A program made the translations under genes and the position numbers. The notes beneath the pieces are model-generated. The model did no database searches. It had not been told where the DNA came from and worked only from the letters and a program-made list of their open reading frames with translations. Shown here in pieces: positions 37,587-46,266 of a DNA stretch of 64,000 nucleotides. Every line of letters begins with the position of its first letter. The stretch's first letter is position 1. Origin of the DNA: CAIVND01 sp035532075 (GTDB taxonomy: Bacteria; Actinomycetota; Acidimicrobiia; Acidimicrobiales; Bog-793); assembly GCA_035532075.1 (NCBI GenBank), contig DATKRV010000028.1, positions 1-64,000 of the forward strand, given 5' to 3'.

Positions 37587-38268
37587 GATTAGAGAGTTTT
37601 GTCGAAGCTGATACCCGAGTACCTACCGTTGTTGGTTCATCCGAAGATGAACCTGTTTGCTCGAACCAAGTTGTCACACCGGGGACCGGATCCGAAGAGA
37701 AGAGGTGGTCGAACTCATCGTCATTTCGCGATGCATAACCGAATTCGTCGCGAAATGACCCGATGAGATTTGTGGCGTTTGGGCGCTCTGAAGAATAAAA
37801 ACCGAAATTTCTGAGCAAATAGCCCGCGAGGGCGAGCGCTGGAAGTCGATCTCCGTAGAGGAGGTGTTCGCGGGCAAGAACCCAATGTTCGGCAGGCAGG
37901 TCGATTCCATCCGTGGCCGGAACATTCACGACTCGGGTCAAGGGTTGATTGGGCCGGAGAGAGGATTTCTGGTAACTGCCAGCCAAATTGTCATTCATCC
38001 ACGAACGGCCCGCCTTGTTGGCCTGATGCCAAATAGGGCGGAAATACGGTTTGTTTGAAGGTCCACCTGGGACTTTGAGGTATTTTTCGAGGCGGTGAAT
38101 TTCCGGCTGGATACCAGTGCTCTTGCCATTTTCAGCCGCAATTTGTCGGTAATGCAAATAGCCAAGGAAGCCGGGATGAACCCTTCGATTCAGCAACATT
38201 TCGACAGAGGATTGAACGGCGACGATAGTAATCACCCAAATGTGTTGTTGCCCATCCGCACCCGCCAC
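37576..38268 (-). CDS. Unknown protein of the restriction locus
   Basis: 230 residues from GTG 38268, 9 bp after the methyltransferase stop and overlapping the mcrB-like start by 11 bp, so probably co-translated. I do not recognise a family. The middle is Tyr/Pro-rich (NKPYFRPIWHQANKAGRSW); a conserved-looking helical block HLLYGDRLPALALAGYLL follows, and the last 40 residues are acidic and Ser-rich. Position and the missing reader domain in the McrB-like protein suggest a specificity or coupling subunit. That is inference only. Confidence 0.6.
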   Translation of the reverse strand: MAGADGQQHIWVITIVAVQSSVEMLLNRRVHPGFLGYLHYRQIAAENGKSTGIQPEIHRLEKYLKVPGGPSNKPYFRPIWHQANKAGRSWMNDNLAGSYQKSSLRPNQPLTRVVNVPATDGIDLPAEHWVLAREHLLYGDRLPALALAGYLLRNFGFYSSERPNATNLIGSFRDEFGYASRNDDEFDHLFSSDPVPGVTTWFEQTGSSSDEPTTVGTRVSASTKLSNHDN

Positions 38269-38277
38269 GGGATGAGT

Positions 38278-39360
38278 TTACTGGAGAGCTGGGCTCAGAT
38301 CGACCCCGAAGGCAGTTCGTCCCATCTCAAAGGCGGTGTCTAACGTGGTGCCAGTGCCCATGAACGGGTCAAGCACAACTCCTGGCATGAATTCCGCACC
38401 GTGTCCGCAGTCTGTCCATCCAACCGTCTCGCGAATGGGGAAAGTGAACTCGCGAAAATAACCACCGAGCACTGACTTCGCCTCCGCAGCGAGTTGTTTC
38501 ACTTCGGCCGAATTCCTGCCGGTACCGTTCTGTACGCGGAGTGCTTTACCAGCATCAGAGATGCCGGTTGCCTGGATCGCTGCGATGTGAGCCTCGGTGA
38601 GCCCACCTTCCTGAGCGAGCTCCATTGCGCGCCTTGCCTGAACACGAGACATGTTGAGGCGGCCAGTCTTCTGCACGATACGCTCACGGGGTCGACCACA
38701 TTGGCTGCAGACTTGTTCTGGACACGCGAGCAGAACCGTCCTTCGGACCAGCTCGGTTGGAAATGGAGCCAAGTGCTCGCCCATGTTTCTTTGCTGATTT
38801 ACTGACCACACATCTCCGGGGTTTGCACCATTACCAAAAGCTTCGGAGTAACCAAAGAGGTCGTAGTAGTAGGTGTGCCTTTTTACGAGATGGATTATGT
38901 ACTCATGCCGGTTCGCAAGCCGGTTCTTGGCCGGCTCAGGCATACCACCTTCTTTTGTCCAGATAATCCGGTTTCTGATGATCCAACCAGCATCAACAGC
39001 AGCTGCCTCAACCCGCCCCGGAATGCCGACAAGTGTGCGTTTGAAGAAAGTGTCGCCAACGTTGAGAAAAACGGAACCCGTTGGTCTAAGGATCCGACCC
39101 CACTCGGTGAGACACTGAAGCATTGCATCTACGTATTCAGCCGGAGTGTCCTCCTGGCCGATTTGCCCCTTCACCCCGTAATCGCGCTTTTTCCAGTATG
39201 GCGGAGAGGTGAACACCAGATCTGCTGAGGCGTCGGGTAAAGGAATGTGACGTGCATCAGCCACATAAGTTCGGTAGATGGGAGCGCCGCCTGTTTCCAG
39301 AAGGGGAGAAAGTAACGGCTCTGACGCGGCCAGCTGGTAGCTCATTTGTGCATCATTCAT
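38278..39360 (-). CDS. Site-specific DNA methyltransferase, SPPY type
   Basis: 360-residue amino-methyltransferase of beta order: motif IV TSPPYWKKRDYG comes first (about residue 50) and the AdoMet motif I DPFMGTGTTLDTAFEMGR is near the C-terminus. SPPY favours N4-cytosine, though N6-adenine enzymes with similar motifs exist. The middle holds a zinc-ribbon-like CPEQVCSQCGRP and a variable region that should read the target. It probably protects the host from the McrBC-like nuclease encoded downstream. Confidence 0.88.
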   Translation of the reverse strand: MNDAQMSYQLAASEPLLSPLLETGGAPIYRTYVADARHIPLPDASADLVFTSPPYWKKRDYGVKGQIGQEDTPAEYVDAMLQCLTEWGRILRPTGSVFLNVGDTFFKRTLVGIPGRVEAAAVDAGWIIRNRIIWTKEGGMPEPAKNRLANRHEYIIHLVKRHTYYYDLFGYSEAFGNGANPGDVWSVNQQRNMGEHLAPFPTELVRRTVLLACPEQVCSQCGRPRERIVQKTGRLNMSRVQARRAMELAQEGGLTEAHIAAIQATGISDAGKALRVQNGTGRNSAEVKQLAAEAKSVLGGYFREFTFPIRETVGWTDCGHGAEFMPGVVLDPFMGTGTTLDTAFEMGRTAFGVDLSPALQ

Positions 39361-39363
39361 ATT

Positions 39364-39400
39364 GCTAGTATAGCTCGTTAATGTATCATTCTGTGATCAC
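39364..39400. promoter_or_regulatory. Divergent start region of methyltransferase and controller genes
   Basis: The two start codons are only 20 bp apart. The region contains GCTA-GTA-TAGC (39364-39374) and the palindrome GTGATCAC (39393-39400). On the minus strand TATACT lies 6 bp before the methyltransferase ATG, which would give a leaderless message. These palindromes are candidate binding sites for the HTH protein. Confidence 0.45.
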
Positions 39401-39671
39401 TGAAGACTCTCAAAACCTCGACTTGGTTCTGGAACTTGCAGATCGAGTACGTATTGCCAGGGCAGGGAAGCCTTGGACTCAGATTGAGCTTGCTGCCGCT
39501 GCCCGTGTGAGTCGGGCCACGGTCGTACGAATCGAGTCGGGCATCGGGACGCCGCATATGCGTACGGTCCGAGCTCTCGCCGAGGCATTCGGCTTGGCAC
39601 CGAGCGAACTGTTCCCAGACCTTGCTCGTTTGTGGGCAGGGCCATCTGTTCGTAAAGTTCGCAGTGGCTGA
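39381..39671 (+). CDS. Xre-family HTH protein, possible R-M controller
   Basis: 96 residues with a full Xre helix-turn-helix: WTQIELAAAARVSRATVVRI followed by GTPHMRTVRALAEAFGL. Small Xre proteins divergent from a methyltransferase are often C proteins that time restriction after methylation. The start may be ATG 39381 or GTG 39393; the latter would free the GTGATCAC palindrome region only partly. Confidence 0.8.
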   Translation: MYHSVITEDSQNLDLVLELADRVRIARAGKPWTQIELAAAARVSRATVVRIESGIGTPHMRTVRALAEAFGLAPSELFPDLARLWAGPSVRKVRSG

Positions 39672-40242
39672 TCGCGCGAGCACGGGCCAACAATAGACAG
39701 GGGTGCTGTCATCGCACTTGGATGGTCGACCTGAATGTCTACAAGTTTTTTGCCCTCGATTGCGCGATCAGCGTGACTGGCAACAGTTGACCGATCGCAA
39801 CCGCGTCAAAACCAGTTACCGATCCGTCGTTATCAGTAGCAATTCGTCCCCTGTAGAAGGGAATCGGTGATGACGCGTATGAGACGTTCTGTCGCTCGTG
39901 CTGCAATTGAACCTGGGTAGTCGGGCGTAGGGAGGTCCCTCGTGGGGGTTTGTGTCGGAGGGCCGACGTGCACGTTCTCCGACTGGCGGTTGCAACCCTG
40001 GAGTTGATCAGGGAGGGCCCGTCAAGGCCGGCCGCAGGGTTCAATCTTGAGGGACCCGGTCAGCGGACATCGGACAATCGGACCGGAGCCGCTGCAGGTG
40101 GCTCCTTGCGGCGCGTCCCTCGCCGGTGGACAGTGTTCAAGTGTCCTCAACCAGCACCCATGCCCCATCTTCGCCGCCGGGCAGGCATGCGTCGTCAACG
40201 ACGCTACGCAGCAATCACCGAGAGGGTGAAGAATGGTTGTCC
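39672..40242. other. Gap between the R-M locus and araC-like gene
   Basis: No gene can be supported. A minus-strand frame ending at 39739 contains a short protein-like tail (about 35 residues) without a start or recognisable family, perhaps a relic. Base composition rises towards the right, marking the end of the low-GC island. Confidence 0.4.
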
Positions 40243-40707
40243 ATGGGCGTTGATCTCGACGAATTGCGGTGCTTGCGTAGGGCGCGAGACCAAATGGATC
40301 GCGAATACGCGCAGCCTCTCGATGTCGCTGAGCTCGCTCGCACGGCATCGATGTCATCGGCGCACTTCAGCCGCCGATTCCGTGAAGCGTACTTCGAGTC
40401 GCCCTATTCCTACCTGATGACTCGACGTGTCGAGCGCGCGAAGGCGCTGCTACGTCGGGGCGATCTGAGCGTCACAGACGTGTGCTTCGCCGTCGGTTGG
40501 ACGAGCCTCGGCTCGTTCTCCACTCGCTTCACGGAACTCGTCGGTGAGTCGCCGTTGAGGTACCAGGCTCGCGGCCACGAGGGGCTCCGGGTCGTGTCGC
40601 CCTGTCAGATGATGGTGATGACCCGACCACGCAAGGGCGGCAGCCCCGCGGGCAGGGAAGAGAGCAGTTTCGAAGAAGAGTCTGTTTGTTCTACGGATTA
40701 TCGTTAG
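40243..40707 (+). CDS. AraC-family transcriptional regulator
   Basis: About 154 residues from ATG 40243. Two AraC helix-turn-helix units: LDVAELARTASMSSAHFSRR and VTDVCFAVGWTSLGSFSTRF, joined by the linker helix with YLMTRRVERAKALL. There is no sensing domain; the frame upstream of 40243 is not conserved. It lies 3 bp before the VOC gene and likely controls it. Confidence 0.88.
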   Translation: MGVDLDELRCLRRARDQMDREYAQPLDVAELARTASMSSAHFSRRFREAYFESPYSYLMTRRVERAKALLRRGDLSVTDVCFAVGWTSLGSFSTRFTELVGESPLRYQARGHEGLRVVSPCQMMVMTRPRKGGSPAGREESSFEEESVCSTDYR

Positions 40708-40710
40708 CGC

Positions 40711-41115
40711 ATGACCATTTCCCTGAGCACCGTTCACATCACCGTTGACGATCCGGAAGCCGCTCTTGTCTTCTACCGTGACACCCTTGGGCTGACCGTC
40801 AAGCTCGACGTCTCAAACGAGGGGTTCCGCTGGCTCACGCTCGGATCTGACACCCAGCCTGACGTAAACATCGTGCTCTCCCAACCCCATGGAGGACGGT
40901 CCCAGGAGGACGGAGATGCCCTTGCAGCCTTGCTCGCAAAAGGCGAGCTATACCCCGCGCACTTCCGCTGCCAGGACCTTGACTCCACCTTCGAGAGAAT
41001 TGCTCGCACGCCCGGAGTGGGGGTAATCCAGGAGCCCACTTCTCAGCCTTGGGGTGTCCGTGACGCCGCAGTTCGCGATCCCGCCGGTAATCGGCTGCGG
41101 ATCGAGCAAGCGTAG
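40711..41115 (+). CDS. VOC-family (glyoxalase-like) protein
   Basis: 134 residues, two beta-alpha-beta-beta-beta units. The first begins STVHITVDDPEAALVFYRDTLGL and the second ends AVRDPAGNRLRI. Substrate unknown. The pairing of a short AraC regulator with a VOC protein is common in Actinobacteria and usually points to stress or antibiotic response. Confidence 0.85.
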   Translation: MTISLSTVHITVDDPEAALVFYRDTLGLTVKLDVSNEGFRWLTLGSDTQPDVNIVLSQPHGGRSQEDGDALAALLAKGELYPAHFRCQDLDSTFERIARTPGVGVIQEPTSQPWGVRDAAVRDPAGNRLRIEQA

Positions 41116-41226
41116 GGCTGGCGCAATGACTGGGGTATCGCTCATCGCCGGACGACCGTCACTTCTCAGAGCATCGGTCCATCTCAGACAATGGCTGAAG
41201 TGTGTCGCCAATCATGGTTGCCGGCT

Positions 41227-41691
41227 ATGAGTTACTCCGTAGATTTCGTTAACGTGTCTCACGTGGGTCTGGAGTCATCACCGGTGGTGACTGCGCTGGC
41301 CGGCCTTCGAGCGAACGAGGCTCGCTACTTCAAGAACAAGTACGACCACGTCTTCACGGTTGAGCCTGCCGCCAAAGCCAAGAAAGAGATTGCCCTGGTG
41401 CACCGGATCCTTAAGGAAGAGCGGGGCATCGTCATCGAGTCGCCCGCGCTCGAGGCTACGACATTCCAGGTCGAGAACATCCGCTGGTCCTACGTGTTCT
41501 ACGAGAGCGGGCTCTCGATCAACGTCCTGTACACCCTCGACGGACCAGATCCGAAACGGGCGGTAGGGTTCAAGCTTTCCGAAGGAATGGACATTCCCGC
41601 GGAGCTTGATTCGTTCAAGTTCGCACGTCAGAAGTCGAAACTGGCTGGGACCATCCGAGGCTCGTATTTTGTGATCAAAGGCAAGTACTGA
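41227..41691 (+). CDS. Hypothetical protein
   Basis: 154 residues from ATG 41227 (MSYSVDFVNV). The product is soluble with alternating strands and helices; FKNKYDHVFTVEPAAKAKKE and SYVFYESGLSINVLY look like real protein. I do not recognise the family. The longer frame from 41191 lacks a ribosome binding site. Confidence 0.5.
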   Translation: MSYSVDFVNVSHVGLESSPVVTALAGLRANEARYFKNKYDHVFTVEPAAKAKKEIALVHRILKEERGIVIESPALEATTFQVENIRWSYVFYESGLSINVLYTLDGPDPKRAVGFKLSEGMDIPAELDSFKFARQKSKLAGTIRGSYFVIKGKY

Positions 41692-42100
41692 GCTGAGAGG
41701 GCGTTCGAATAGCAGGTACCCAGTCCTTGTCCGACCGGGCCCGAGTGTCAGGTCGCGGCAACATTCAGTCCCCTAATGCAGGGTATGAGGCGGGTCGAGC
41801 CTCTGGGTGCGCTCCCTGTATAACAGCACCCGCGAACTGCACCGGGCCGAAGGCGGCCCATTGCTGCGGGGCTGGGGATACACGCACACAGAACAACGAA
41901 GGAATCGACTGCGTCAGCTCACGACGATAGGTGCATACTCAGCGTTATTGCCTTAGAAATGCATAACGATCCGTCGTTCTGGCGCGGCGTCCACCTCCCT
42001 CAGCTTGTTGTTCGGCATGTCGATCTGTTCGCTAGTGGCTCCGACCACACCTTAGGGATGGGTCGCTTTTCACTTGCGCCCTCCTCCTCATCCTACTAAT
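41692..42100. other. Intergenic gap before arsR-like gene
   Basis: No gene or clear repeat is seen. The last 40 bases contain TACTAAT, a possible -10 for the next gene. Confidence 0.4.
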
Positions 42101-42120
42101 CTACAACTATATGGTTGTAG
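42101..42120 (+). promoter_or_regulatory. Palindromic operator over the arsR-like start codon
   Basis: CTACAAC (42101-42107) and GTTGTAG (42114-42120) are perfect complements 6 bp apart, with the ATG of the regulator at 42111 inside the spacer. TACTAAT about 10 bp upstream could be the -10, giving a leaderless message and direct autorepression. Confidence 0.55.
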
Positions 42121-42461
42121 AATGTTCATTGACGGAAGAGGACGTCGATCGCATTTTCCAGGCACTGGCTGATCAGACTCGGCGCGACATTCTGAGACGG
42201 ACAATCCAACACGGCGAGTCGGTGTCGGTCCTCTCGCGTCGTTACGAGATGAGCTTCGCCGCTGTGCAAAAGCATGTGGCGGTGCTGGAACGGGCCGCGC
42301 TCGTCACAAAGGAACGACGCGGTCGCGAGCAGGTCGTGCATGCAAACAGGGTGACAGTACGCGAGGCGTCGATACTCATTGACGCATATGAGCAGCTCTG
42401 GATTCAACGCATCGACCAGATCTCCGACATTCTCACAACCACAGAAGGAGAATCGAAATGA
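42111..42461 (+). CDS. ArsR-family regulator
   Basis: 116-residue winged helix protein: IFQALADQTRRDILRRTI, MSFAAVQKHVAVLERAALV and the wing KERRGREQVVHAN. No metal-binding cysteine pair is seen, so it is probably not a metal sensor. Its stop overlaps the SRPBCC start (ATGA), the common ArsR-AHSA1 pair. Confidence 0.9.
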   Translation: MVVECSLTEEDVDRIFQALADQTRRDILRRTIQHGESVSVLSRRYEMSFAAVQKHVAVLERAALVTKERRGREQVVHANRVTVREASILIDAYEQLWIQRIDQISDILTTTEGESK

Positions 42462-42958
42462 CCGTTATCAGCACGCACAAGGACGCGGAAAACCTCACCC
42501 TCACCGTCATCGCCGAATTCGACTCGACCCCTGAACAAGTCTGGGAGGTCTGGGAGGACCCGCGCAAGCTTGAACAGTGGTGGGGACCACCGACGTTTCC
42601 CGCCACGTTCATCCGGCACGACTTCTTCGTCGGAGGTGAGTCTCGCTACCTTATGACCGGACCTGAAGGTGAGACTCCGAAAGGATGGTGGCGCATAGAG
42701 GCAATCGACAGACCACGTCGCCTCGACTTCGCCAACGGCCTCGCAGGCGATGATGGTGAACCTGTCCCTGGCGTGGAACCGATGTCCGCCTACATGGTGT
42801 TGGAAGCAGTGGGTAGTGGGACGCGCATGACGGCCGTAACCAGCTTCGTCGATGTCGCTCAGATGGAGATGCTTCTCGGCATGGGCATGCAAGAGGGGAT
42901 GGCCCAGGCGATCGGACAAATCGACGACCTACTTTCTCCATCCCGATCGCGGGCATAG
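42458..42958 (+). CDS. SRPBCC (AHSA1-like) domain protein
   Basis: 166 residues. TVIAEFDSTPEQVWEVWEDPRKLEQWWGP at the start and a C-terminal helix ending IGQIDDLL are the AHSA1/START-like signature. It probably binds a hydrophobic ligand. Co-translated with the ArsR regulator. Confidence 0.9.
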   Translation: MTVISTHKDAENLTLTVIAEFDSTPEQVWEVWEDPRKLEQWWGPPTFPATFIRHDFFVGGESRYLMTGPEGETPKGWWRIEAIDRPRRLDFANGLAGDDGEPVPGVEPMSAYMVLEAVGSGTRMTAVTSFVDVAQMEMLLGMGMQEGMAQAIGQIDDLLSPSRSRA

Positions 42959-42975
42959 CGTCGGAGGGAGTTTGT

Positions 42976-43527
42976 ATGAGGAAGTTGATCGAATCGACCC
43001 ACGTCTCTCTCGGTGGAGAGATTGGGTCGCCCCAGTGGGCGTTTCCATATCTGAACGAGGAACACCATGGCTACGCCAAGCGATTGCTGTTTGCGGCTGA
43101 CGCGCTACTGCTTGGGCGGTTGACGTACGAGGGTTTGTCAGCGGCATACCCTGCGATGACCAGCGGTAATTCCGGAGTTCCGGATGACTTTATCGATCGG
43201 ATGAACAACATTCTGAAGTACGTGGCATCAACGACTCTTCGAGAGGCAACGTGGAATGGGGCGGTCATCGACGGGGATGTGGCCTAGTTCGTGGCCGATC
43301 TAAAGCAGCAGCCCGGTGGCAACATAATCAAATACGGTAACGGTTCGCTCGATGTCACCTTGATGGAGCACGGCCTGATCGACGAATTCCACATTTTGAT
43401 GACACCGGTCGCTGTCGGACGAGGCCAGCACATGTTTGAGGCAATCGAAAACGGTCCCGCCCTGAATCTCATCGATGTCACGCAGTTCAGCAACGGTGTC
43501 GTGATACTTACCTACACACCCAAATGA
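42976..43527 (+). pseudogene. Dihydrofolate reductase-like (RibD C-terminal) gene with internal stop
   Basis: Two parts in the same frame: 103 residues (MRKLIESTHVSLGGEIG..., LLLGRLTYEGLS) then TAG at 43285-43287, then 79 residues (QQPGGNIIKYGNGSL..., DEFHILMTPVAVGRGQHMFE). Relatives read through this point without interruption, so a single nonsense change broke the gene. It directly follows the SRPBCC gene. Confidence 0.85.
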
Positions 43528-43809
43528 CGTCGTTGTAGGTGACCCCGACCGGGTTGGTGGCGCGCCAGAACGTTCTCCCAGTGGGCCCTCCGAGTCCGAC
43601 CCAATGGGCGCAGAATCGGCGATCACGTGCGCAACAAATATCCGTCTGGTTGAGAATTCACGATGTGACCGAAGACACACCTCGCTTGGCGTGCATATGG
43701 TTCGATCTGGCGGTAGAGCTCGCACTGAACCCACAGCCTTGGGATGGTGGAGGGACGCGAACACGGCGGCCAGTCGCGTCCCAATTGCCGAGTCGCGGTT
43801 GACAGCGAC
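43528..43809. other. Gap before gntR-like gene
   Basis: No gene supported; only short frames of random character. Confidence 0.4.
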
Positions 43810-43836
43810 TCATAATGCTATATCATTGTCTTATGA
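43810..43836 (+). promoter_or_regulatory. Inverted repeat over the gntR-like start
   Basis: TCATAA (43810-43815) and TTATGA (43831-43836) flank an AT-rich stretch with inner AATG/CATT arms; the start ATG at 43833 lies in the right arm. It is a plausible autoregulatory GntR operator. Confidence 0.4.
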
Positions 43837-44321
43837 CAGTAGATAAAGCTAACAGCAGGGTGGTTCCGCGGCGAGTCTCGCCGATCGAGTTCCGCCTCGA
43901 TCTCGCTTCGGGCGTGCCGACGTACCTGCAGCTCGTCCATCAGGTCGAGCACGCGCTCCGCCTCGACTACCTCAAGCTCGGCGATCAGCTTCCGAAGGTC
44001 CGAGACGTGGTCGCAGAACTCGCGATCAACCCCAACACGGTGCTTAAGGCCTACCGCGAACTCGAGACGAAGGGTCTCGCGGTCGGGCGACCCGGCCAGG
44101 GAACATTCATCCTGGCGACGCTCGGCCAGGTGGCACTTCCCGAACTCACCGAGCTCCGCCGTTCGCTCACCTCCTGGGTCGCCTCTGCCGACGCGGCGGG
44201 CCTCGACGAGGACGGGATCGCAGCGCTCGTCGCGAACGTGCTGCGGGATTTTCGTGAGCGTCGCGGAGGCACTGCCGACCAGCGCGGCGCAGCGCGACAC
44301 GAGGCGGAGGGTGTGGCATGA
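43833..44321 (+). CDS. GntR-family regulator, YtrA type
   Basis: 162 residues from ATG 43833. The winged helix starts GVPTYLQLVHQVEHALRLDY and has LPKVRDVVAELAINPNTVLKAYRELETKG; only a short helical C-terminus follows. YtrA regulators typically sit in front of an ABC transporter, as here; the stop overlaps the ATPase start (ATGA). Confidence 0.9.
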   Translation: MTVDKANSRVVPRRVSPIEFRLDLASGVPTYLQLVHQVEHALRLDYLKLGDQLPKVRDVVAELAINPNTVLKAYRELETKGLAVGRPGQGTFILATLGQVALPELTELRRSLTSWVASADAAGLDEDGIAALVANVLRDFRERRGGTADQRGAARHEAEGVA

Positions 44322-45235
44322 ACGTCATCGAGACCCACGCTCTCGGCAAGTCCTACGGTTCCACAAGAGCACTACACGACTGCACGCTGGCGATCCCCGA
44401 CGGCCATGTCGTCGCGCTCGTCGGGCCGAACGGTGCCGGGAAGTCGACTCTGCTCAACATCGCGGTCGGGCTTGCCACTCCGACCACCGGTGATGTAACG
44501 GTGCTCGGCGGGCACCGTGCCGGCTCACTGGTCGCGCTGGACGGGATCGCGTTCGTTGCTCAAGACACGCCGCTGTACAAGAACCTCTCGGCTGGCGATC
44601 TGATTCACGTGACCCGCAATCTCAATCGCCACTTCGACCAGGGATACGCCGTCCAGCGTCTCGGCGAGCTCGGCATACCCCTGAAGCAGAAGGCAGGGAA
44701 GATGTCAGGTGGACAGCAGGCCCAGCTTGCCTTGACATTGGCACTGGCGCGCCGGCCGCGACTCCTCATGCTCGACGAGCCGATGGCGACGCTCGATCCG
44801 CTCGCCCGACATGACTTCATGGCGAGAGTCATGACCGCGGTCGCGGACGATGGTGTCTCAGTCGTGCTGTCGTCGCACGTCCTTGCAGAGCTCGAGCGGG
44901 TTGCTGACTATCTCGTGCTCGTTTCGCGTGGGACCGTCCAGATGGCGGGCGAAGTCGATGATCTACTCGCTCGCAATCGCGTACTCACCGGTCCAGCGTT
45001 GGAGTCCGAGCGTTATGCGAGCCAGTGGAACGTTGTGCACGCGACCAGTGCTGCATCACAAGCACATCTGCTCGTTCGCTTTGATGGTCCTCCCGATCCT
45101 GTGCCCCCGGGATGGGACGCGCACTCTCTCACCTTGGAAGAGCTGACCCTCTCTTATCTCCGTGAGCCCGGCGCCGCGACACTGCCCGGCCCAGTCCGCG
45201 GACGTTACGACGAACCGTCGGAGGCGACGAGATGA
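44318..45235 (+). CDS. ABC transporter ATP-binding protein
   Basis: 305 residues. Walker A LVGPNGAGKSTLLN, signature MSGGQQAQLALTLAL, Walker B LLMLDEPMATLDP and a switch His in SSHVLAE. The last 70 residues are an extra domain common in YtrB-like exporters. Overlaps the permease gene by ATGA. Confidence 0.93.
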   Translation: MNVIETHALGKSYGSTRALHDCTLAIPDGHVVALVGPNGAGKSTLLNIAVGLATPTTGDVTVLGGHRAGSLVALDGIAFVAQDTPLYKNLSAGDLIHVTRNLNRHFDQGYAVQRLGELGIPLKQKAGKMSGGQQAQLALTLALARRPRLLMLDEPMATLDPLARHDFMARVMTAVADDGVSVVLSSHVLAELERVADYLVLVSRGTVQMAGEVDDLLARNRVLTGPALESERYASQWNVVHATSAASQAHLLVRFDGPPDPVPPGWDAHSLTLEELTLSYLREPGAATLPGPVRGRYDEPSEATR

Positions 45236-46266
45236 CCACATTGACCACCGTGCCCGTGCGTCCGGAGGAGGATGCAACGCTGCGGCCGGTGCCATGGCGT
45301 CAGATGGCCTGGATCACCTGGCGCCAGCATCGCTTGGCGCTGACCGGGGTAGTCACGCTTTTGGGTGCGTTGGCGTTGTACCTCTGGCGCGCTGGCCTTC
45401 AGTTGCACCACGGCTATGGCGCTGCGACCGCGTGCCGCCCTGCAAGCTCAATTGCTTGTGTGAATGCGATCAGTGACTTCATGAGCATCTACGACCACAC
45501 GACGACGATCATCCCAGCGTTGCTCCAGGCAGTGCCCGCGCTGATCGGGGCATTTGTCGGAGCGCCGGTGTTGGCCCGTGAGCTGGAGACCGGCACCTTC
45601 CGGTACGCCTGGACCCAGGGATTCGGGCGTTGGCGCTGGACGCTCGCCAAGCTAATTCCGCTCGCGGTCGTGGTGGCTGCGGCCGCCGGAGTGTTCAGCC
45701 TGCTCTTCTCCTGGTACTACCAGCCGTTCATCGCTGACGGTCAATCCAACCGGCTCGGTGCCATCGTCTTCGACCTCCGCGGAATCGCGTTCGCTTCTTG
45801 GACACTTGCCGCCTTCTCAATCGGCGCTGTGGCCGGCATCTTCGTCCGCCGCGTCGTCCCCGCGATTCTTGCCAGCCTTGCCGCGTACACCGGGCTCGCT
45901 GTCGTAGTCGGAGTATTCCTGCGTGAGCACTACCTGACGGCGCTGGTCACCAGTAGACCGAATGTGCCCGCCTCCGCGTTGATCACGGGCAATTGGGGGA
46001 CCAAGGACGGCACGGTTGCATTCGTCGGCCGGCCCCCCATCGACCTACTCCAGCAGTTCTGCCCTCCCTCCGCGGTGGGGCCGGGCAAGCCGTCGTTGGG
46101 ATCATTCGCGCAGTGCTTCTCCCAGCACGGCTACACGCTCTGGACCAGCTACCAGCCGGCCAGCCGGTTCTGGCCATTCCAGTGGATCGAGGGCGGTTGG
46201 CTGCTCGCGTTGTCGGCGCTGCTCATCGCCGCGACCGTCTGGATGGTCCGCGGCCGGGCGACCTGA
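45232..46266 (+). CDS. ABC-2 type permease
   Basis: 344 residues with about six membrane helices (e.g. LALTGVVTLLGALALYLW, LIPLAVVVAAAAGVFSLLF, LLALSALLIAATVWMV). The PVLARELETGTFRYAWTQG segment is typical of ABC-2 permeases paired with YtrB-like ATPases. Substrate unknown; export of toxic peptides or lipids is plausible. Confidence 0.88.
   Translation: MTTLTTVPVRPEEDATLRPVPWRQMAWITWRQHRLALTGVVTLLGALALYLWRAGLQLHHGYGAATACRPASSIACVNAISDFMSIYDHTTTIIPALLQAVPALIGAFVGAPVLARELETGTFRYAWTQGFGRWRWTLAKLIPLAVVVAAAAGVFSLLFSWYYQPFIADGQSNRLGAIVFDLRGIAFASWTLAAFSIGAVAGIFVRRVVPAILASLAAYTGLAVVVGVFLREHYLTALVTSRPNVPASALITGNWGTKDGTVAFVGRPPIDLLQQFCPPSAVGPGKPSLGSFAQCFSQHGYTLWTSYQPASRFWPFQWIEGGWLLALSALLIAATVWMVRGRAT

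Noticed and set aside
39739..40044. Minus-strand frame between the R-M locus and araC-like gene
   Set aside because: Only its last 35 residues look protein-like, and no family or credible start is seen.
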